Below, one piece after another: positions 23,089 to 30,957 of a DNA stretch of 64,000 nucleotides. The notes below the pieces were generated by a model, which saw nothing but the letters and a program-made list of their open reading frames with translations, was not told the DNA's origin and made no database searches. Source of the stretch: 40CM-4-68-19 sp036513415 (GTDB lineage Bacteria; Myxococcota; Myxococcia; Myxococcales; 40CM-4-68-19). Position 1 is the stretch's first letter. Each line of letters begins with the position of its first letter. Made by a program: the position numbers and the translations under genes. The stretch is from NCBI GenBank assembly GCA_036513415.1, contig DATBZA010000177.1, positions 68,536 to 132,535 on the forward strand, read 5' to 3'.

Positions 23089-24180
23089 TCAGCTGCTGTC
23101 AGCGCCGGGCCGCGCAGATGCGCCCTGTGCCGCCCCGCGCGTGAACTGGTTCATCCACTCGTCGCCAAAAGCGCGCCGGGCTGCCAGGTCGTTGTGGAAC
23201 CTGCAGAGCAGGCGGAGATTGTCGACGGTCGAAGCGCCTCCCGAAGCGAGCGGGACCCGGTGGTCGCACTCCACGCGTAAGGTGGAGCCGCAAACGCCCC
23301 CGGATTCCAGCGGCCATTGGCAGCGGCCACCATCGCGGGTCCAGACCTGGCGCTTCACCGCCGCCGGAATGTGCGATTCCGCCGGGGGATTCTCCTTGCG
23401 TGGATTCTCCTTGCGCGGCTTCTGTACCAGGCCCTTCCGCTTCGCGTCGCGCTTCAAGACCAGATCCAGACCCGCTTCCAGGATGTCCTCCGCCCTCAAG
23501 CTCGGGCGGGAGTGCGAAAGCGCAGCCCGAGCCGCTTGCAGCTTCTCGAGGAACCTCCGGGAGACTGTGATGTGGAGCCGTGACAGGTCCGCGGTGAGCG
23601 GCTCGGCCGCGTCGCGTCGGGCGGGCTTGGGCACCAAGGAGGCCGCAGTCTCACTCGGTTCAACCGGTTGAACTGCCGGCGCCGTCCCCACCCCCGGCGC
23701 GGCCGCAGGCCCAGGCGCAGGCGACGAGACAGCGCCCGCCGCCGCCGTGGAGGCCGGACGGAGCGCAGTGACGATGTCGCGATGCGGCGCAGCGCTGGCC
23801 GGCTGCAGGGCCGCCGCCACCGCCATGGCCTCCCGCTTCGAGCGCTGGAAGAACTTCGGGAGCATCTCGCGCCGGTTCTCGGGCGTGAGCACCCTCGCCA
23901 GGTGGACGATGCTGGTGATGCACAGCCGGCCGTCGCGAAGAGGCTCGACGATCTCCGGAAATCTCTGCACCAGCTCCGCTGCGGTCTTCCGATAGTGCGC
24001 GGCGCCCTTCGACAGGCCGAGCTCGCGGTGGAGGAAGTAGAAAAGGCTGGAGTGCCCGAGCTCCAGCCAGCCCTGCCGCCTGTCGAAATCCGCCAGGGCA
24101 ACCAGAAACTCCGCCATGGCATCCTGCTCGCGGCGGAGGAGGTCGGCGAGCCGTCCGGCCAGAACGCGTGCGTGTGTCAT
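23089..24180 (-). CDS. HNH endonuclease domain protein
   Basis: A 363-residue protein of a type found in many copies in some myxobacteria. The N-terminal helical part (DAMAEFLVALADFDRRQGW, LGLSKGAAHYR) resembles DUF222-like regions. A Pro/Ala-rich low-complexity middle follows, then a C-terminal HNH nuclease domain with CQWPLESGGVCG, ECDHRVPLASGG, NLRLLC and FHN. The metal-binding Asp-His and Asn-His residues are intact, so it may be active. A 15-base tandem duplication at 23387-23416 gives PRKEN twice. Targets are unknown; it converges on the cytochrome gene with 8 bases between the stops. Confidence 0.82.
   Translation of the reverse strand: MTHARVLAGRLADLLRREQDAMAEFLVALADFDRRQGWLELGHSSLFYFLHRELGLSKGAAHYRKTAAELVQRFPEIVEPLRDGRLCITSIVHLARVLTPENRREMLPKFFQRSKREAMAVAAALQPASAAPHRDIVTALRPASTAAAGAVSSPAPGPAAAPGVGTAPAVQPVEPSETAASLVPKPARRDAAEPLTADLSRLHITVSRRFLEKLQAARAALSHSRPSLRAEDILEAGLDLVLKRDAKRKGLVQKPRKENPRKENPPAESHIPAAVKRQVWTRDGGRCQWPLESGGVCGSTLRVECDHRVPLASGGASTVDNLRLLCRFHNDLAARRAFGDEWMNQFTRGAAQGASARPGADSS
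23387..23416. repeat. 15-base tandem repeat inside HNH gene
   Basis: Two head-to-tail copies of GGATTCTCCTTGCG plus one base (T, then C) lie in frame and encode PRKEN twice in the basic linker before the HNH domain. The one-base difference suggests a recent slippage duplication. Confidence 0.9.
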
Positions 24181-24217
24181 TCCCCGAGTGTCGCACCCCG
24201 GTCTGACACGGCAGGCG

Positions 24218-25258
24218 TCAGAAGCGCAGCTCGCGCTCGCCCAGGCCCTCGAAGTGCCGCTCGACCTCGACGTCGCTCACTTGACCGAGCGAGCCGAATC
24301 GCCACCGCGGCTTCTGGTCCTTGTCGATCAGCACCGCCCGCACGCCTTCATAGAAGTCGTCTCCGGCGAGCACGTGCATCATCACCCGGTACTCGAGAAT
24401 GAGCGCATCCTCGATCTCGAGACCTCGCCCCCGCTGCAGGATCCGGAACGCGAGCTTCAGGCTGAGCGGGGAGGCGCGCTCCATCGCGGCCAGCGCCTCC
24501 TTCGCCCACTCCCCAGGCTCGTTCCGGAGCGCGGCGACGATGGCCTCCACCGAGTCCTGACCGAAACAGCGGTCGATCGCGGGCCGCAGCGCTGCCAGCC
24601 TCGACTTCCCTGCATCGGCCCCGAAGCGCGCCAGCACCGCGTCCACCGCTCCGGACCCGCTCGCCAGCGCATCGGTGAGCTCGTCGAACCGGGCTTGCGG
24701 GACGAAGTGCCGCGCGAACCCCAGGTACATCCCGTCCCCCGCGCCGGCGCGCGCGCCGGTGAGCGAGAGGTAGAGGCCAATCCTTCCCGGCGCCCGTCCC
24801 AAGAACCGCGTCGCGGCGACGTCGGGAAAGGAGCCGATGAATACTTCCGGCATGGCGAAGACGGTGGTCTCCGAGGCGACGCAATGCGCTCCGTTCACCG
24901 AGAGGCCGGCTCCGCCGCCCATGGTGATGCCGTGGGTCAAGGCGATCCACGGCTTCCGGAAGCGGTGCAGGCGGCGCATGAAGCGGAACTCGTCGCGGAA
25001 GAGCTCCGTCTTGTAGTCGCCGGGTCCAGGCGCGTCGTCCCGCGACGCTTGGACCAGGCGCACGTCTCCGCCCGCGCAGAACGCGCGCCCTTCCCCGCGG
25101 AGCAGGACCGCACGGACCGAGCCGTCCGCTTCCCAGGTGGTGAGCTGCCGGTCGAAGGCGCGGATCATGTCCAGCGTCAGCGCGTTGAGCGCCTTGGGGC
25201 GGTTCAGCGTCGCGATGCCCAGTCCGCCCCGCTGATGAAACAGGATGTCGTCCGCCAA
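24218..25258 (-). CDS. Enoyl-CoA hydratase family, 3-hydroxyisobutyryl-CoA hydrolase-like
   Basis: A 346-residue crotonase-fold protein. Length and motifs fit 3-hydroxyisobutyryl-CoA hydrolase (HIBCH) better than a 260-residue enoyl-CoA hydratase: NRPKALNALTLDMI at the start, the oxyanion-hole GRAFCAGGDVR, then HGITMGGGAGLSV, and the catalytic FAMPEVFIGSFPD. HIBCH releases 3-hydroxyisobutyrate from its CoA ester in valine breakdown. The gene follows phaC by 7 bases at the 3' end of the PHA operon, so it may instead hydrolyse another hydroxyacyl-CoA. The enzyme family is firm; the in vivo substrate is inference. Confidence 0.85.
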   Translation of the reverse strand: MADDILFHQRGGLGIATLNRPKALNALTLDMIRAFDRQLTTWEADGSVRAVLLRGEGRAFCAGGDVRLVQASRDDAPGPGDYKTELFRDEFRFMRRLHRFRKPWIALTHGITMGGGAGLSVNGAHCVASETTVFAMPEVFIGSFPDVAATRFLGRAPGRIGLYLSLTGARAGAGDGMYLGFARHFVPQARFDELTDALASGSGAVDAVLARFGADAGKSRLAALRPAIDRCFGQDSVEAIVAALRNEPGEWAKEALAAMERASPLSLKLAFRILQRGRGLEIEDALILEYRVMMHVLAGDDFYEGVRAVLIDKDQKPRWRFGSLGQVSDVEVERHFEGLGERELRF

Positions 25259-25265
25259 GACCGGC

Positions 25266-26339
25266 TCAGTCCGAGCGCGCCGCGATCCAGGACTCGACCT
25301 TGGGCCAGGTGCCCTTGGACGCGCCGCTGCCCGCCATCACGCCGATATGGCCGCCGGGCACGCGCAGCTCCTGCTTGTCCGGGCTTCCCACCTTGTCCAA
25401 CAGCCGCGCCGATTGGCAGGGCGGAGTGATGTGGTCATCCTCGGCGATCACGTTGAGCAAGCTGGCCCGCAGGTTGTTCAGATCGACCTTCTCGCCCCGG
25501 ACGGTCAGGGTCCCAGTGATCAGCTTGTTCCCGCGGTAGAAGTCGACGATGAACTGCCGGTAGACGCCGCCCGCCAGCGGGATGGCGTCGTTTACCCAGG
25601 TGTTCATCGCGTGCCAGGAATCGACCACCTTGGGATTGTCCAGGTTGTCGAGCAGCCGGAAGTAGCCTCCCACGAAGTTCTCCACCGGCTTGAGCATCTT
25701 GGCGCCGTAGTCGATCAGGCCGGCAGGCATGTTGCCGAAGGCCTGCAGCACCCGATCGACGTCGAAGTAGCGCTCCTCGGTCATGCGGGCGAGCGAGATC
25801 TGCTCCTTGTCCGTGAAGTCCAGCGGCGCGGTGAGCAGGACCAGGCTCTTCAGCCCCTCGGAATGCCCCCGCAGCGAGGCGTAGAGCGTGGAGAGCATGG
25901 CGCCGATGCACCAGCCGAGCAGGTTGAAGGTCTCGGAGCCGGAGACCTGCTTCACCTTCCGCACCGCTCGGGGGATGTACTCGAGCACGTAGTCCCCGAG
26001 ATCCAGGTGGGCGTCCTCCGGACCCGGCACTCCCCAGTCGAGCAGGTAGAGGTCGTATCCCTTGTTCACCATGTACTCGACGAAACTGTTGCCCGGCCGC
26101 AGGTCGAGGATGGAGGACTTGTTCATCAGCGCGAAGATCAGCAGCAACGGAGTGCGGTGCCGCTCCTCAGGAGGCTTGACCGGCGTGTAGCGGTACAGAG
26201 TCGCCTTGTTGAGCGTCCAGATCGCCTGCCGCGGCGTCTTGCCGATGGGCGCCTTGGTGGTGGTGACCTTCACCAGATTCTCCACCATGGTGGAGACCCG
26301 ATCGAGCAAGCCCGGCTCAGTCTTCTCGGCGGTGGCCAT
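25266..26339 (-). CDS. phaC: Class III polyhydroxyalkanoate synthase subunit PhaC
   Basis: PhaC polymerises (R)-3-hydroxyacyl-CoA into PHA at the granule surface. At 357 residues it is the short class III form, which needs PhaE. The lipase-box-like nucleophile Cys lies in LLGWCIGAML near residue 150. The catalytic Asp is in EDDHITPP and the His in GGHIGVMAG near the C-terminus. It follows the PhaE-like gene by 3 bases, in an operon phasin-phaB-phaE-phaC-hydrolase read leftwards from the promoter near 27.97 kb. Confidence 0.95.
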   Translation of the reverse strand: MATAEKTEPGLLDRVSTMVENLVKVTTTKAPIGKTPRQAIWTLNKATLYRYTPVKPPEERHRTPLLLIFALMNKSSILDLRPGNSFVEYMVNKGYDLYLLDWGVPGPEDAHLDLGDYVLEYIPRAVRKVKQVSGSETFNLLGWCIGAMLSTLYASLRGHSEGLKSLVLLTAPLDFTDKEQISLARMTEERYFDVDRVLQAFGNMPAGLIDYGAKMLKPVENFVGGYFRLLDNLDNPKVVDSWHAMNTWVNDAIPLAGGVYRQFIVDFYRGNKLITGTLTVRGEKVDLNNLRASLLNVIAEDDHITPPCQSARLLDKVGSPDKQELRVPGGHIGVMAGSGASKGTWPKVESWIAARSD

Positions 26340-26342
26340 GGG

Positions 26343-26747
26343 TCAGGCTTCCTGAGCGGAGCTGGGGCGCGTCTCGGAGCCGGCGTCGCGATCGCGGGAG
26401 GACGTCCGCTGGGGCCGGGCGACGCCCACCGCGCGGCGAAGCTGCTCCAGCCCGGCGCCGAGATCGTCGATCGCCATCTCGATGTGCGTCAACCGCGTGG
26501 AGAGCGAGAGCACCTCCTCGCGGGAGGGCATGTTCAGGTTCGCGAGTACCTCGGACATCGCCGATTCCGCCGCCTTCCGGTAGAGGGCGACGGCGAGCAG
26601 GGTCGGCTTGGAGATCGCGCCCTGCACCCGCTGGTATTCGTGCGAGCTGGTGAGGCGCAGCATCAGCTTCGCCCACGCGTCCATGCCTCCGTCGCGCGCC
26701 TCCCGGATCAACTTGATCGGATCGAACCCCTTGTTTGCCTCGCTCAT
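26343..26747 (-). CDS. phaE: Short PhaE-like subunit of class III PHA synthase
   Basis: A 134-residue helical protein directly upstream of phaC. The segment LNMPSREEVLSLSTRLTHIE resembles the conserved C-terminal LNLPTRxEVDxLxxRL stretch of PhaE, the activating partner of class III PhaC. Classical PhaE is around 350-380 residues, so this is a minimal form that has kept the C-terminal signature after a short helix (MDAWAKLMLRLTSSHEYQRVQ). The small PhaR subunit of class IV synthases is an alternative by size, but position and motif favour PhaE. The tail is charged and likely disordered. Confidence 0.75.
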   Translation of the reverse strand: MSEANKGFDPIKLIREARDGGMDAWAKLMLRLTSSHEYQRVQGAISKPTLLAVALYRKAAESAMSEVLANLNMPSREEVLSLSTRLTHIEMAIDDLGAGLEQLRRAVGVARPQRTSSRDRDAGSETRPSSAQEA

Positions 26748-26766
26748 CGTCAGCTCCCTGCCCCTC

Positions 26767-27510
26767 TCACATGTAGACGCCGCCGTTGACGTTGATCTGC
26801 TGTCCGGTGATGTAATCGCCTTCGGCGCAGAGGAACGCGACGGCGCGCGCGATGTCCTCCGGCTTGCCGAACCGGCCCATGGGGATCTTGGTGAGGATCT
26901 GCTCCCGCACGTCGGGCGCCACCTTGGCCAGCATGTCCGTCTCGGTGAAGCCGGGCGCGATGGCGTTGACGGTCACGTTGTACTTGGCCACTTCGATGGC
27001 GACGCTCTTGGTGAAAGCGATGACGCCGCCCTTGCTGGCCGAGTAGTTGGCCTGCCCGAAGTTGCCGGCCTGCCCGACGAAGGAGCTGATGTTCACGACG
27101 CGCCCGAACTTGCGCTCGATCATCGGCTTCAGCGCCGCGCTGGTGCAGTAGTAGACGCTGTTCAGGTTGGTGTTGATCACGTCGGTCCAGTCGTCGTCGG
27201 TCAGCTTCCGCATCGAGCGGTCGCGGGTGATTCCCGCGTTGTTCACCAGCACGTCGAGGTGCCCCCACTGCTCGAGGACGGTGCCCACCAGGCTTCGCGC
27301 CTCGTCCTTGACGCTCACGTCGGCGCGGAAGAGGAGCGCGGTGCCGCCGCACGAGCGGATCTGGTCCGCCACCTCCCGGGCCTGCCCTTCTTCGCAGCGG
27401 TAGTTGAGAGCCACGCGGGCCCCGTCCTCCGCCAGCTTCAGCGCGATCGCGCGGCCGAGGCCGCGCGACGCGCCGGTCACGAGCGCCGTCCTGCCTTCCA
27501 GGCGAGCCAT
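26767..27510 (-). CDS. phaB: Acetoacetyl-CoA reductase / 3-oxoacyl-ACP reductase family
   Basis: A 247-residue short-chain dehydrogenase that in PHA operons reduces acetoacetyl-CoA with NADPH to (R)-3-hydroxybutyryl-CoA. Motifs: TGASRGLG (cofactor), NNAGITRD, the catalytic Ser in NISSFVGQ, YSASK, and the C-terminal YITGQQINVNGGVYM typical of PhaB/FabG. The ATG at 27510 has a strong GGAGG site just upstream; the open frame continues but without family features. Position before phaE-phaC supports PhaB over a housekeeping FabG. Confidence 0.88.
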   Translation of the reverse strand: MARLEGRTALVTGASRGLGRAIALKLAEDGARVALNYRCEEGQAREVADQIRSCGGTALLFRADVSVKDEARSLVGTVLEQWGHLDVLVNNAGITRDRSMRKLTDDDWTDVINTNLNSVYYCTSAALKPMIERKFGRVVNISSFVGQAGNFGQANYSASKGGVIAFTKSVAIEVAKYNVTVNAIAPGFTETDMLAKVAPDVREQILTKIPMGRFGKPEDIARAVAFLCAEGDYITGQQINVNGGVYM

Positions 27511-27533
27511 GGCAACCTCCGTTGAACGCTTGA

Positions 27534-27560
27534 GGGGGACACCATTCGATGGCGTCCCCC
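27534..27560. terminator. Strong hairpin between phasin and phaB
   Basis: The arms GGGGGACACCAT (27534-27545) and ATGGCGTCCCCC (27549-27560) pair with one mismatch around a TCG loop. No T-run follows on either strand. Between a phasin and its downstream synthase genes such a hairpin could stabilise or attenuate the transcript so that phasin is made in excess. That role is inference. Confidence 0.55.
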
Positions 27561-27656
27561 CCCCAAAGGGGAGGAACCCCTCCGCAAAGGGATCGATCAA
27601 CTCGGTGCCGTTGTCGAGTCCGGCCGCCCGGTGGGCGACCGGACCTGTTCCTGTCC

Positions 27657-27914
27657 CTACGCCTTGGGGGCGAAGAGATCGGCCGCGTTGCGCGTGGCCG
27701 AGAGCACCAGCTTGCGCCACTCGCCGCCGAGCTGCTCGGCGAACGCGATCTGCTCGTGGGCGACGCGGGTCGCGCCCTCCACGAACTCGTTGATCTGGGC
27801 CACGCTCTTGCTCTGCAGCCTGTTCATCTCTGCCACGGCGGCCTCGAATCGGGCAGTCTGCTCGGCGATCAGCTTCTCGACTGCGGGAAGGGTCTTCTGG
27901 GTCTGTTCGGCCAT
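27657..27914 (-). CDS. phaP: Phasin-like PHA granule protein
   Basis: An 85-residue, almost entirely helical protein: amphipathic helices such as VEKLIAEQTARFEAAVAEMN and FVEGATRVAHEQIAFAEQL, ending in NAADLFAPKA. Small helical proteins of this kind coat PHA granules. The ATG at 27914 is preceded by GGAG at good spacing; an ATG nine codons upstream (27941) is less likely. It is the first gene after a promoter with two TGC-N3-GCA palindromes, the class of site bound by the granule-sensing repressor PhaR, whose gene lies 1.6 kb away. Confidence 0.82.
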   Translation of the reverse strand: MAEQTQKTLPAVEKLIAEQTARFEAAVAEMNRLQSKSVAQINEFVEGATRVAHEQIAFAEQLGGEWRKLVLSATRNAADLFAPKA

Positions 27915-27954
27915 GTTCGTTTCTCCAGTCTTGGGGGCCATCGGCCCACCGTTA

Positions 27955-27970
27955 TTGTGCGCCGCAACAT
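27955..27970. promoter_or_regulatory. Putative PhaR operator 1
   Basis: TTGTGCGCCGCAACAT, with a TGC-N3-GCA core, overlaps the -10 element and start point of the phasin promoter. PhaR of Paracoccus denitrificans is known to bind TGC-rich CTGC-N3-GCAG-type palindromes. Repression until PHA appears is the expected logic. Confidence 0.65.
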
Positions 27971-27993
27971 AACACCATCGAGGGGCGTGTCAA
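27966..27993 (-). promoter_or_regulatory. Sigma-70-type promoter for phasin operon
   Basis: Read on the minus strand, TTGACA (27993-27988), a 16-base spacer and TATGTT (27971-27966) form a near-consensus promoter about 52-57 bases before the phasin ATG. It is flanked upstream by one PhaR-type palindrome and overlapped by another. Confidence 0.7.
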
Positions 27994-28000
27994 CCACTAT

Positions 28001-28016
28001 TTGTGCTGTGCAACAT
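28001..28016. promoter_or_regulatory. Putative PhaR operator 2
   Basis: TTGTGCTGTGCAACAT repeats operator 1 with 13 of 16 identical bases, also with a TGC-N3-GCA core. It sits just upstream of the -35 element of the phasin promoter, 46 bases (between four and five helical turns) from operator 1. Confidence 0.62.
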
Positions 28017-28250
28017 GCAGCGCGCCGTCGTGAAAGCGGTTGACGGCGGCGGTCGCCCCGGCTAACACTTGCGCCAGCAAGGGGAGTAGTTCACGCCGCT
28101 CGTGCGGCGTCGGGGAGATCGACATACCGGCTTCGGCCCGGTCCCCCACCCTGCAGCGCAGGGCGAACGAGACCTTCGGAACCAGGAACCATCCTGGCCG
28201 GAGCGTCGTTCGCCGCCACCGCGGCATCCGGCCAGCAAGCGGAGGACGGA

Positions 28251-29429
28251 ATGTCGAACTGGTGGAAGATCGCGCTCGCCCTGTCGATCGCAGCGCCGGC
28301 GGTCGTTTTGCGGCTCTCCGGGGCGCATCTCGCCGCCCCGGTCGCCATGGCGGTCTTTGGCGCGGCGGTCGTCGCCTCCGCGTTCCTGCTCGTCTGGGCG
28401 GCCGAGGCGGCGCGCCACGACATCTCGGGGAACCTCGCCACCGCGATCCTCGCGGTGATCGCGGTCCTCCCGGAGTACGCCGTGGACCTGTACTTCGCCT
28501 GGAGCGCGGGGCACATTCCCCAGAACGCCCAATACGCTGCCGCGAACATGACCGGCAGCAACCGGCTGCTGCTCGGCCTGGGCTGGCCGTTCGTCGCGCT
28601 GCTGTTCGCCTGGGGACTGCGCAGGCGGGGCGAGCCGCCCCGCGGGGTTCGCCTGCACGAAGGGAGGCGGATCGAGCTGGCCTTCCTCGCCGCCGCGAGC
28701 GTGTACTGCCTGGTGATTCCCTTCACCCGGCGGCTGGCCTGGTACGACGCGGCCGTCCTGCTCCCGCTGTTTCTCGCGTATTTGTGGCGCGCGGCGCAGG
28801 GTGAGCGCGCAGAACCCGTCCTGGTCGGCGTCGCGAAGCAGGTCGGCGACCTTCCGCGGCGGGCGCGGCGCGCCACTGTCGTCGCGCTCTTTGCCGTGGC
28901 GGGGTTCGTCATCCTGGTCGCGGCCGAACCGTTCGCGGGCGCGCTGGTCCAGGGCGGCAAGGTCCTCGGCATCGACGAGTTCCTGCTCGTCCAGTGGCTC
29001 GCGCCCCTTGCCTCGGAGTCTCCGGAGCTTCTCGTCGCCGCCGTGCTCGCCCTGCGCGGCCACGAGGATGCCGCTTTGGGCACCCTCCTCTCCTCGAAGG
29101 TGAACCAGTGGACGCTGCTGGTCGGGAGCCTGCCGCTCGCGTTTCTCATCGGAGGCGGCCCGGCCGCCGGGATCGCCCTCGACGCGCGCCAGACGGAAGA
29201 GTTCATCCTCACCTCCGCGCAAACGGTGCTCGGGTTCGCCGTGCTCATCGACCTCCGGCTGGCGATCTGGGAGTCCGTCGCCCTGCTGGTCCTCTTCGCG
29301 GCGCAGTTTCCGTTTCCGCAGACCGGGGTCAGGCTGGGGTTCAGCGTCGCTTACGCGGCGATTGCGATTGCGCTCATCATCCGCGGCAGACGTGAGTTGC
29401 CCCGGATCGCGCGCGCTCCCCTGCAGTGA
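28251..29429 (+). CDS. Ca2+/cation antiporter (sodium/calcium exchanger family)
   Basis: A 392-residue integral membrane protein with about ten to eleven hydrophobic segments and the two inverted alpha-repeats of the CaCA family. The first repeat carries LPEYAVDLYFAW and NMTGSNRLLLGLG; the second carries SESPELLVAAVLAL and LLSSKVNQWTLLVGSLP. The acidic residues in these repeats bind the cation. Ion specificity (Ca2+/H+, Ca2+/Na+ or other) cannot be deduced. It stands alone between the PHA operon and phaR and ends in a hairpin with a T-run shared with the convergent phaR gene. Confidence 0.88.
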   Translation: MSNWWKIALALSIAAPAVVLRLSGAHLAAPVAMAVFGAAVVASAFLLVWAAEAARHDISGNLATAILAVIAVLPEYAVDLYFAWSAGHIPQNAQYAAANMTGSNRLLLGLGWPFVALLFAWGLRRRGEPPRGVRLHEGRRIELAFLAAASVYCLVIPFTRRLAWYDAAVLLPLFLAYLWRAAQGERAEPVLVGVAKQVGDLPRRARRATVVALFAVAGFVILVAAEPFAGALVQGGKVLGIDEFLLVQWLAPLASESPELLVAAVLALRGHEDAALGTLLSSKVNQWTLLVGSLPLAFLIGGGPAAGIALDARQTEEFILTSAQTVLGFAVLIDLRLAIWESVALLVLFAAQFPFPQTGVRLGFSVAYAAIAIALIIRGRRELPRIARAPLQ

Positions 29430-29477
29430 ACGCAGGGCCGCGCGGAGACCCACTGCCGAATGACCTCGCTCAAGCGT

Positions 29478-29521
29478 AGCCCCTTCGCCACCTCCGGTGG
29501 CCGCGGCTACCGGGGCTTTTT
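29478..29521 (+). terminator. Rho-independent terminator of exchanger gene
   Basis: AGCCCC at 29478-29483 pairs with GGGGCT at 29512-29517, enclosing an inner CCACC-TCC-GGTGG hairpin (29488-29500). TTTTT (29517-29521) follows on the plus strand. The right arm overlaps the 3' end of phaR, so the element serves convergent genes. Confidence 0.65.
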
Positions 29522-30013
29522 CTTCAGGCTCTTCTTGATCTCGTCCAACTCCCGCCTCAGGGCTGCCACGTCGTCCCCTCCCGCTGGAGCGGCCGGTGCC
29601 TGCCGCGGAGGGGCCGGCCAGGCCGGACCGCCCATGCTGAAGGAGCGCGGGAGGCCGTAGCTGCCGAATGGGTTGAACGGCGCCATGGCTTGGACCCCCT
29701 GCTTGGTCTGCAGATACACCTCCAGCGCCCAGGTCACGTACTGGCCGAGGAATTCGGCCAGCGCGTCGTCCCCCATGCGGATGAGCTGAACGAGGAGCGC
29801 CTGGGGAAGCAGCCGCCCCGCTCCTCGTCCCTCGACGATGATCTGCGCCAGCGTCGCGGTGGTCAGGTCGTCGCCGCTCTTGGCGTCGACCACGCGCACG
29901 TCCTTGCCTTGGCGGACGCTCTTTGCGAGCTCCTCCAGCGTGATGTACCGGCTCTGGTCCGTGTCATACAGCCGGCGGTTCCCGTACTTCTTGACCAGCA
30001 CGCCGACCTCCAT
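29507..30013 (-). CDS. phaR: PHA synthesis regulator PhaR
   Basis: PhaR binds both DNA and nascent PHA and represses phasin and its own gene until polymer appears. The N-terminal DNA/PHB-binding domain is unmistakable: VKKYGNRRLYDTDQSRYIT, then LEELAKSVRQGKDVRVVDAK. A PHB-accumulation domain follows (LPQALLVQLIRMGDDALAEF) with a Pro/Ala-rich tail and a charged C-terminal helix. The ATG at 30013 gives 168 residues. A GTG at 30001 also has GGAGG five bases upstream and may be the true start. A TGC-N3-GCA site lies 32 bases before the ATG, consistent with autoregulation. Confidence 0.92.
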   Translation of the reverse strand: MEVGVLVKKYGNRRLYDTDQSRYITLEELAKSVRQGKDVRVVDAKSGDDLTTATLAQIIVEGRGAGRLLPQALLVQLIRMGDDALAEFLGQYVTWALEVYLQTKQGVQAMAPFNPFGSYGLPRSFSMGGPAWPAPPRQAPAAPAGGDDVAALRRELDEIKKSLKKKPR

Positions 30014-30044
30014 CGCCTCTGCTGCGAAGCGGTGGACATTGCGC

Positions 30045-30053
30045 TGCACCGCA
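30045..30053. promoter_or_regulatory. Putative PhaR autoregulatory site
   Basis: TGCACCGCA has the TGC-N3-GCA core shared with the two phasin operators, and lies inside the wider imperfect palindrome TGCGCTGCACCGCA (30040-30053), 32 bases upstream of the phaR ATG. The short motif alone is weak evidence; location raises it. Confidence 0.4.
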
Positions 30054-30120
30054 CAGAAGCTTGACAGCGTGGGGCGTACTCTCCAGCATTGGCCCGGCAG
30101 GGTCAATGCAGGAGACCCCG

Positions 30121-30957
30121 ATGACCCGAGCCGCCGAACTACAGCTCTCCTCTGGCCGCTTGCACGCCTTGCGCGCTGGTCCCGACAGTGGCGCACCGGT
30201 GATCTGCGTCCCCGGACTCTCGGCGAACGCACACAGCTTCGACGCGATCGCGGAGACGCTCGCCCGCGCAGGCCGCCAGGTCCTTGCCCTCGATCTCCGC
30301 GGCCGCGGCCTGAGTCCAGCCACCGCCCCAGGTACGTACGGCTGGCGCCGCCACGCCGAGGATGTGCTGGAAGCGGCCAGGAAACTTGGCTTCGCTTCCT
30401 TCGATCTCGTCGGCCATTCCATGGGCGCGTTCGTCTCGATGCAGGCCGCGGCGCTCGACGCGGGACCGATCCGGCGCCTGGTCCTGATCGACGCCGTAGG
30501 CGTTCCAGAGCCGGCCGCGCTCCTGCCCATCGTTGCTGCAGTGCAGCGACTGGACCTGGTCTACCCGACCGAGGAGGGCTACCTCGCGCTCATCCAGCGG
30601 CAGGGCGCGGCGGAGCCCTGGAAGGCTCTCTGGGAGGCGCATTATCGCTCCGATCTCGAGCCCGTTGCCTCCGGAGTGCGGCCCCGGACGTCCAAGGCCG
30701 CGGTCGTCGAGGACATGGTCTACGCCTCGCAGCAGGACGCGAGGAGCTTCTGGCCGTCCCTGACGATGCCCACGCTCCTGGTCCGCGCGGCGCGCCCGCT
30801 GCTGCCCGGCACGGGGTTCGTGGTGGGCGCCAATTTGCGCGACGCCTTCCTCGCGACCGTGTCCTCCGCCGAGGGCGTCGAGATCGACGCCAATCACTAC
30901 GGCGTGATGGCGCACCCCGACGCGCTGCGAGCGATCGCCAGCTTCCTCACTTGTTGA
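30121..30957 (+). CDS. Alpha/beta hydrolase
   Basis: A 278-residue cytoplasmic alpha/beta hydrolase with the nucleophile elbow LVGHSMGAFVSM (Ser near residue 100), an oxyanion-side CVPGLSANAHSFD, DLRGRGLS, and a C-terminal His in DANHYGVMAHPD. The substrate is unknown; esterases, lactonases and haloperoxidase-like enzymes share this outline. The ATG at 30121 has GGAGA nearby; an in-frame ATG at 30061 is unlikely. It is divergent from phaR and its last 11 bases overlap the convergent MFS gene. An intracellular PHB-oligomer or hydroxy-ester hydrolase would fit the neighbourhood, but this is speculation. Confidence 0.85.
   Translation: MTRAAELQLSSGRLHALRAGPDSGAPVICVPGLSANAHSFDAIAETLARAGRQVLALDLRGRGLSPATAPGTYGWRRHAEDVLEAARKLGFASFDLVGHSMGAFVSMQAAALDAGPIRRLVLIDAVGVPEPAALLPIVAAVQRLDLVYPTEEGYLALIQRQGAAEPWKALWEAHYRSDLEPVASGVRPRTSKAAVVEDMVYASQQDARSFWPSLTMPTLLVRAARPLLPGTGFVVGANLRDAFLATVSSAEGVEIDANHYGVMAHPDALRAIASFLTC

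Larger units (their letters stand above)
27915..28250. other. Divergent intergenic region, phasin operon / exchanger gene
   Basis: These 336 bases hold the phasin promoter and two PhaR-type palindromes (separate entries) in the left third. The remainder up to the exchanger ATG is GC-rich. I see no convincing gene in it and no clear promoter for the rightward gene. Confidence 0.6.

Noticed and set aside
27534..27560. Classical rho-independent terminator
   Set aside because: The hairpin is strong but has no T-run on either strand, so I record it only as a hairpin of uncertain role.
28062..29453. A 463-codon minus-strand frame opposite the exchanger
   Set aside because: Its protein is low-complexity and charged, while the plus strand encodes clear CaCA repeats.
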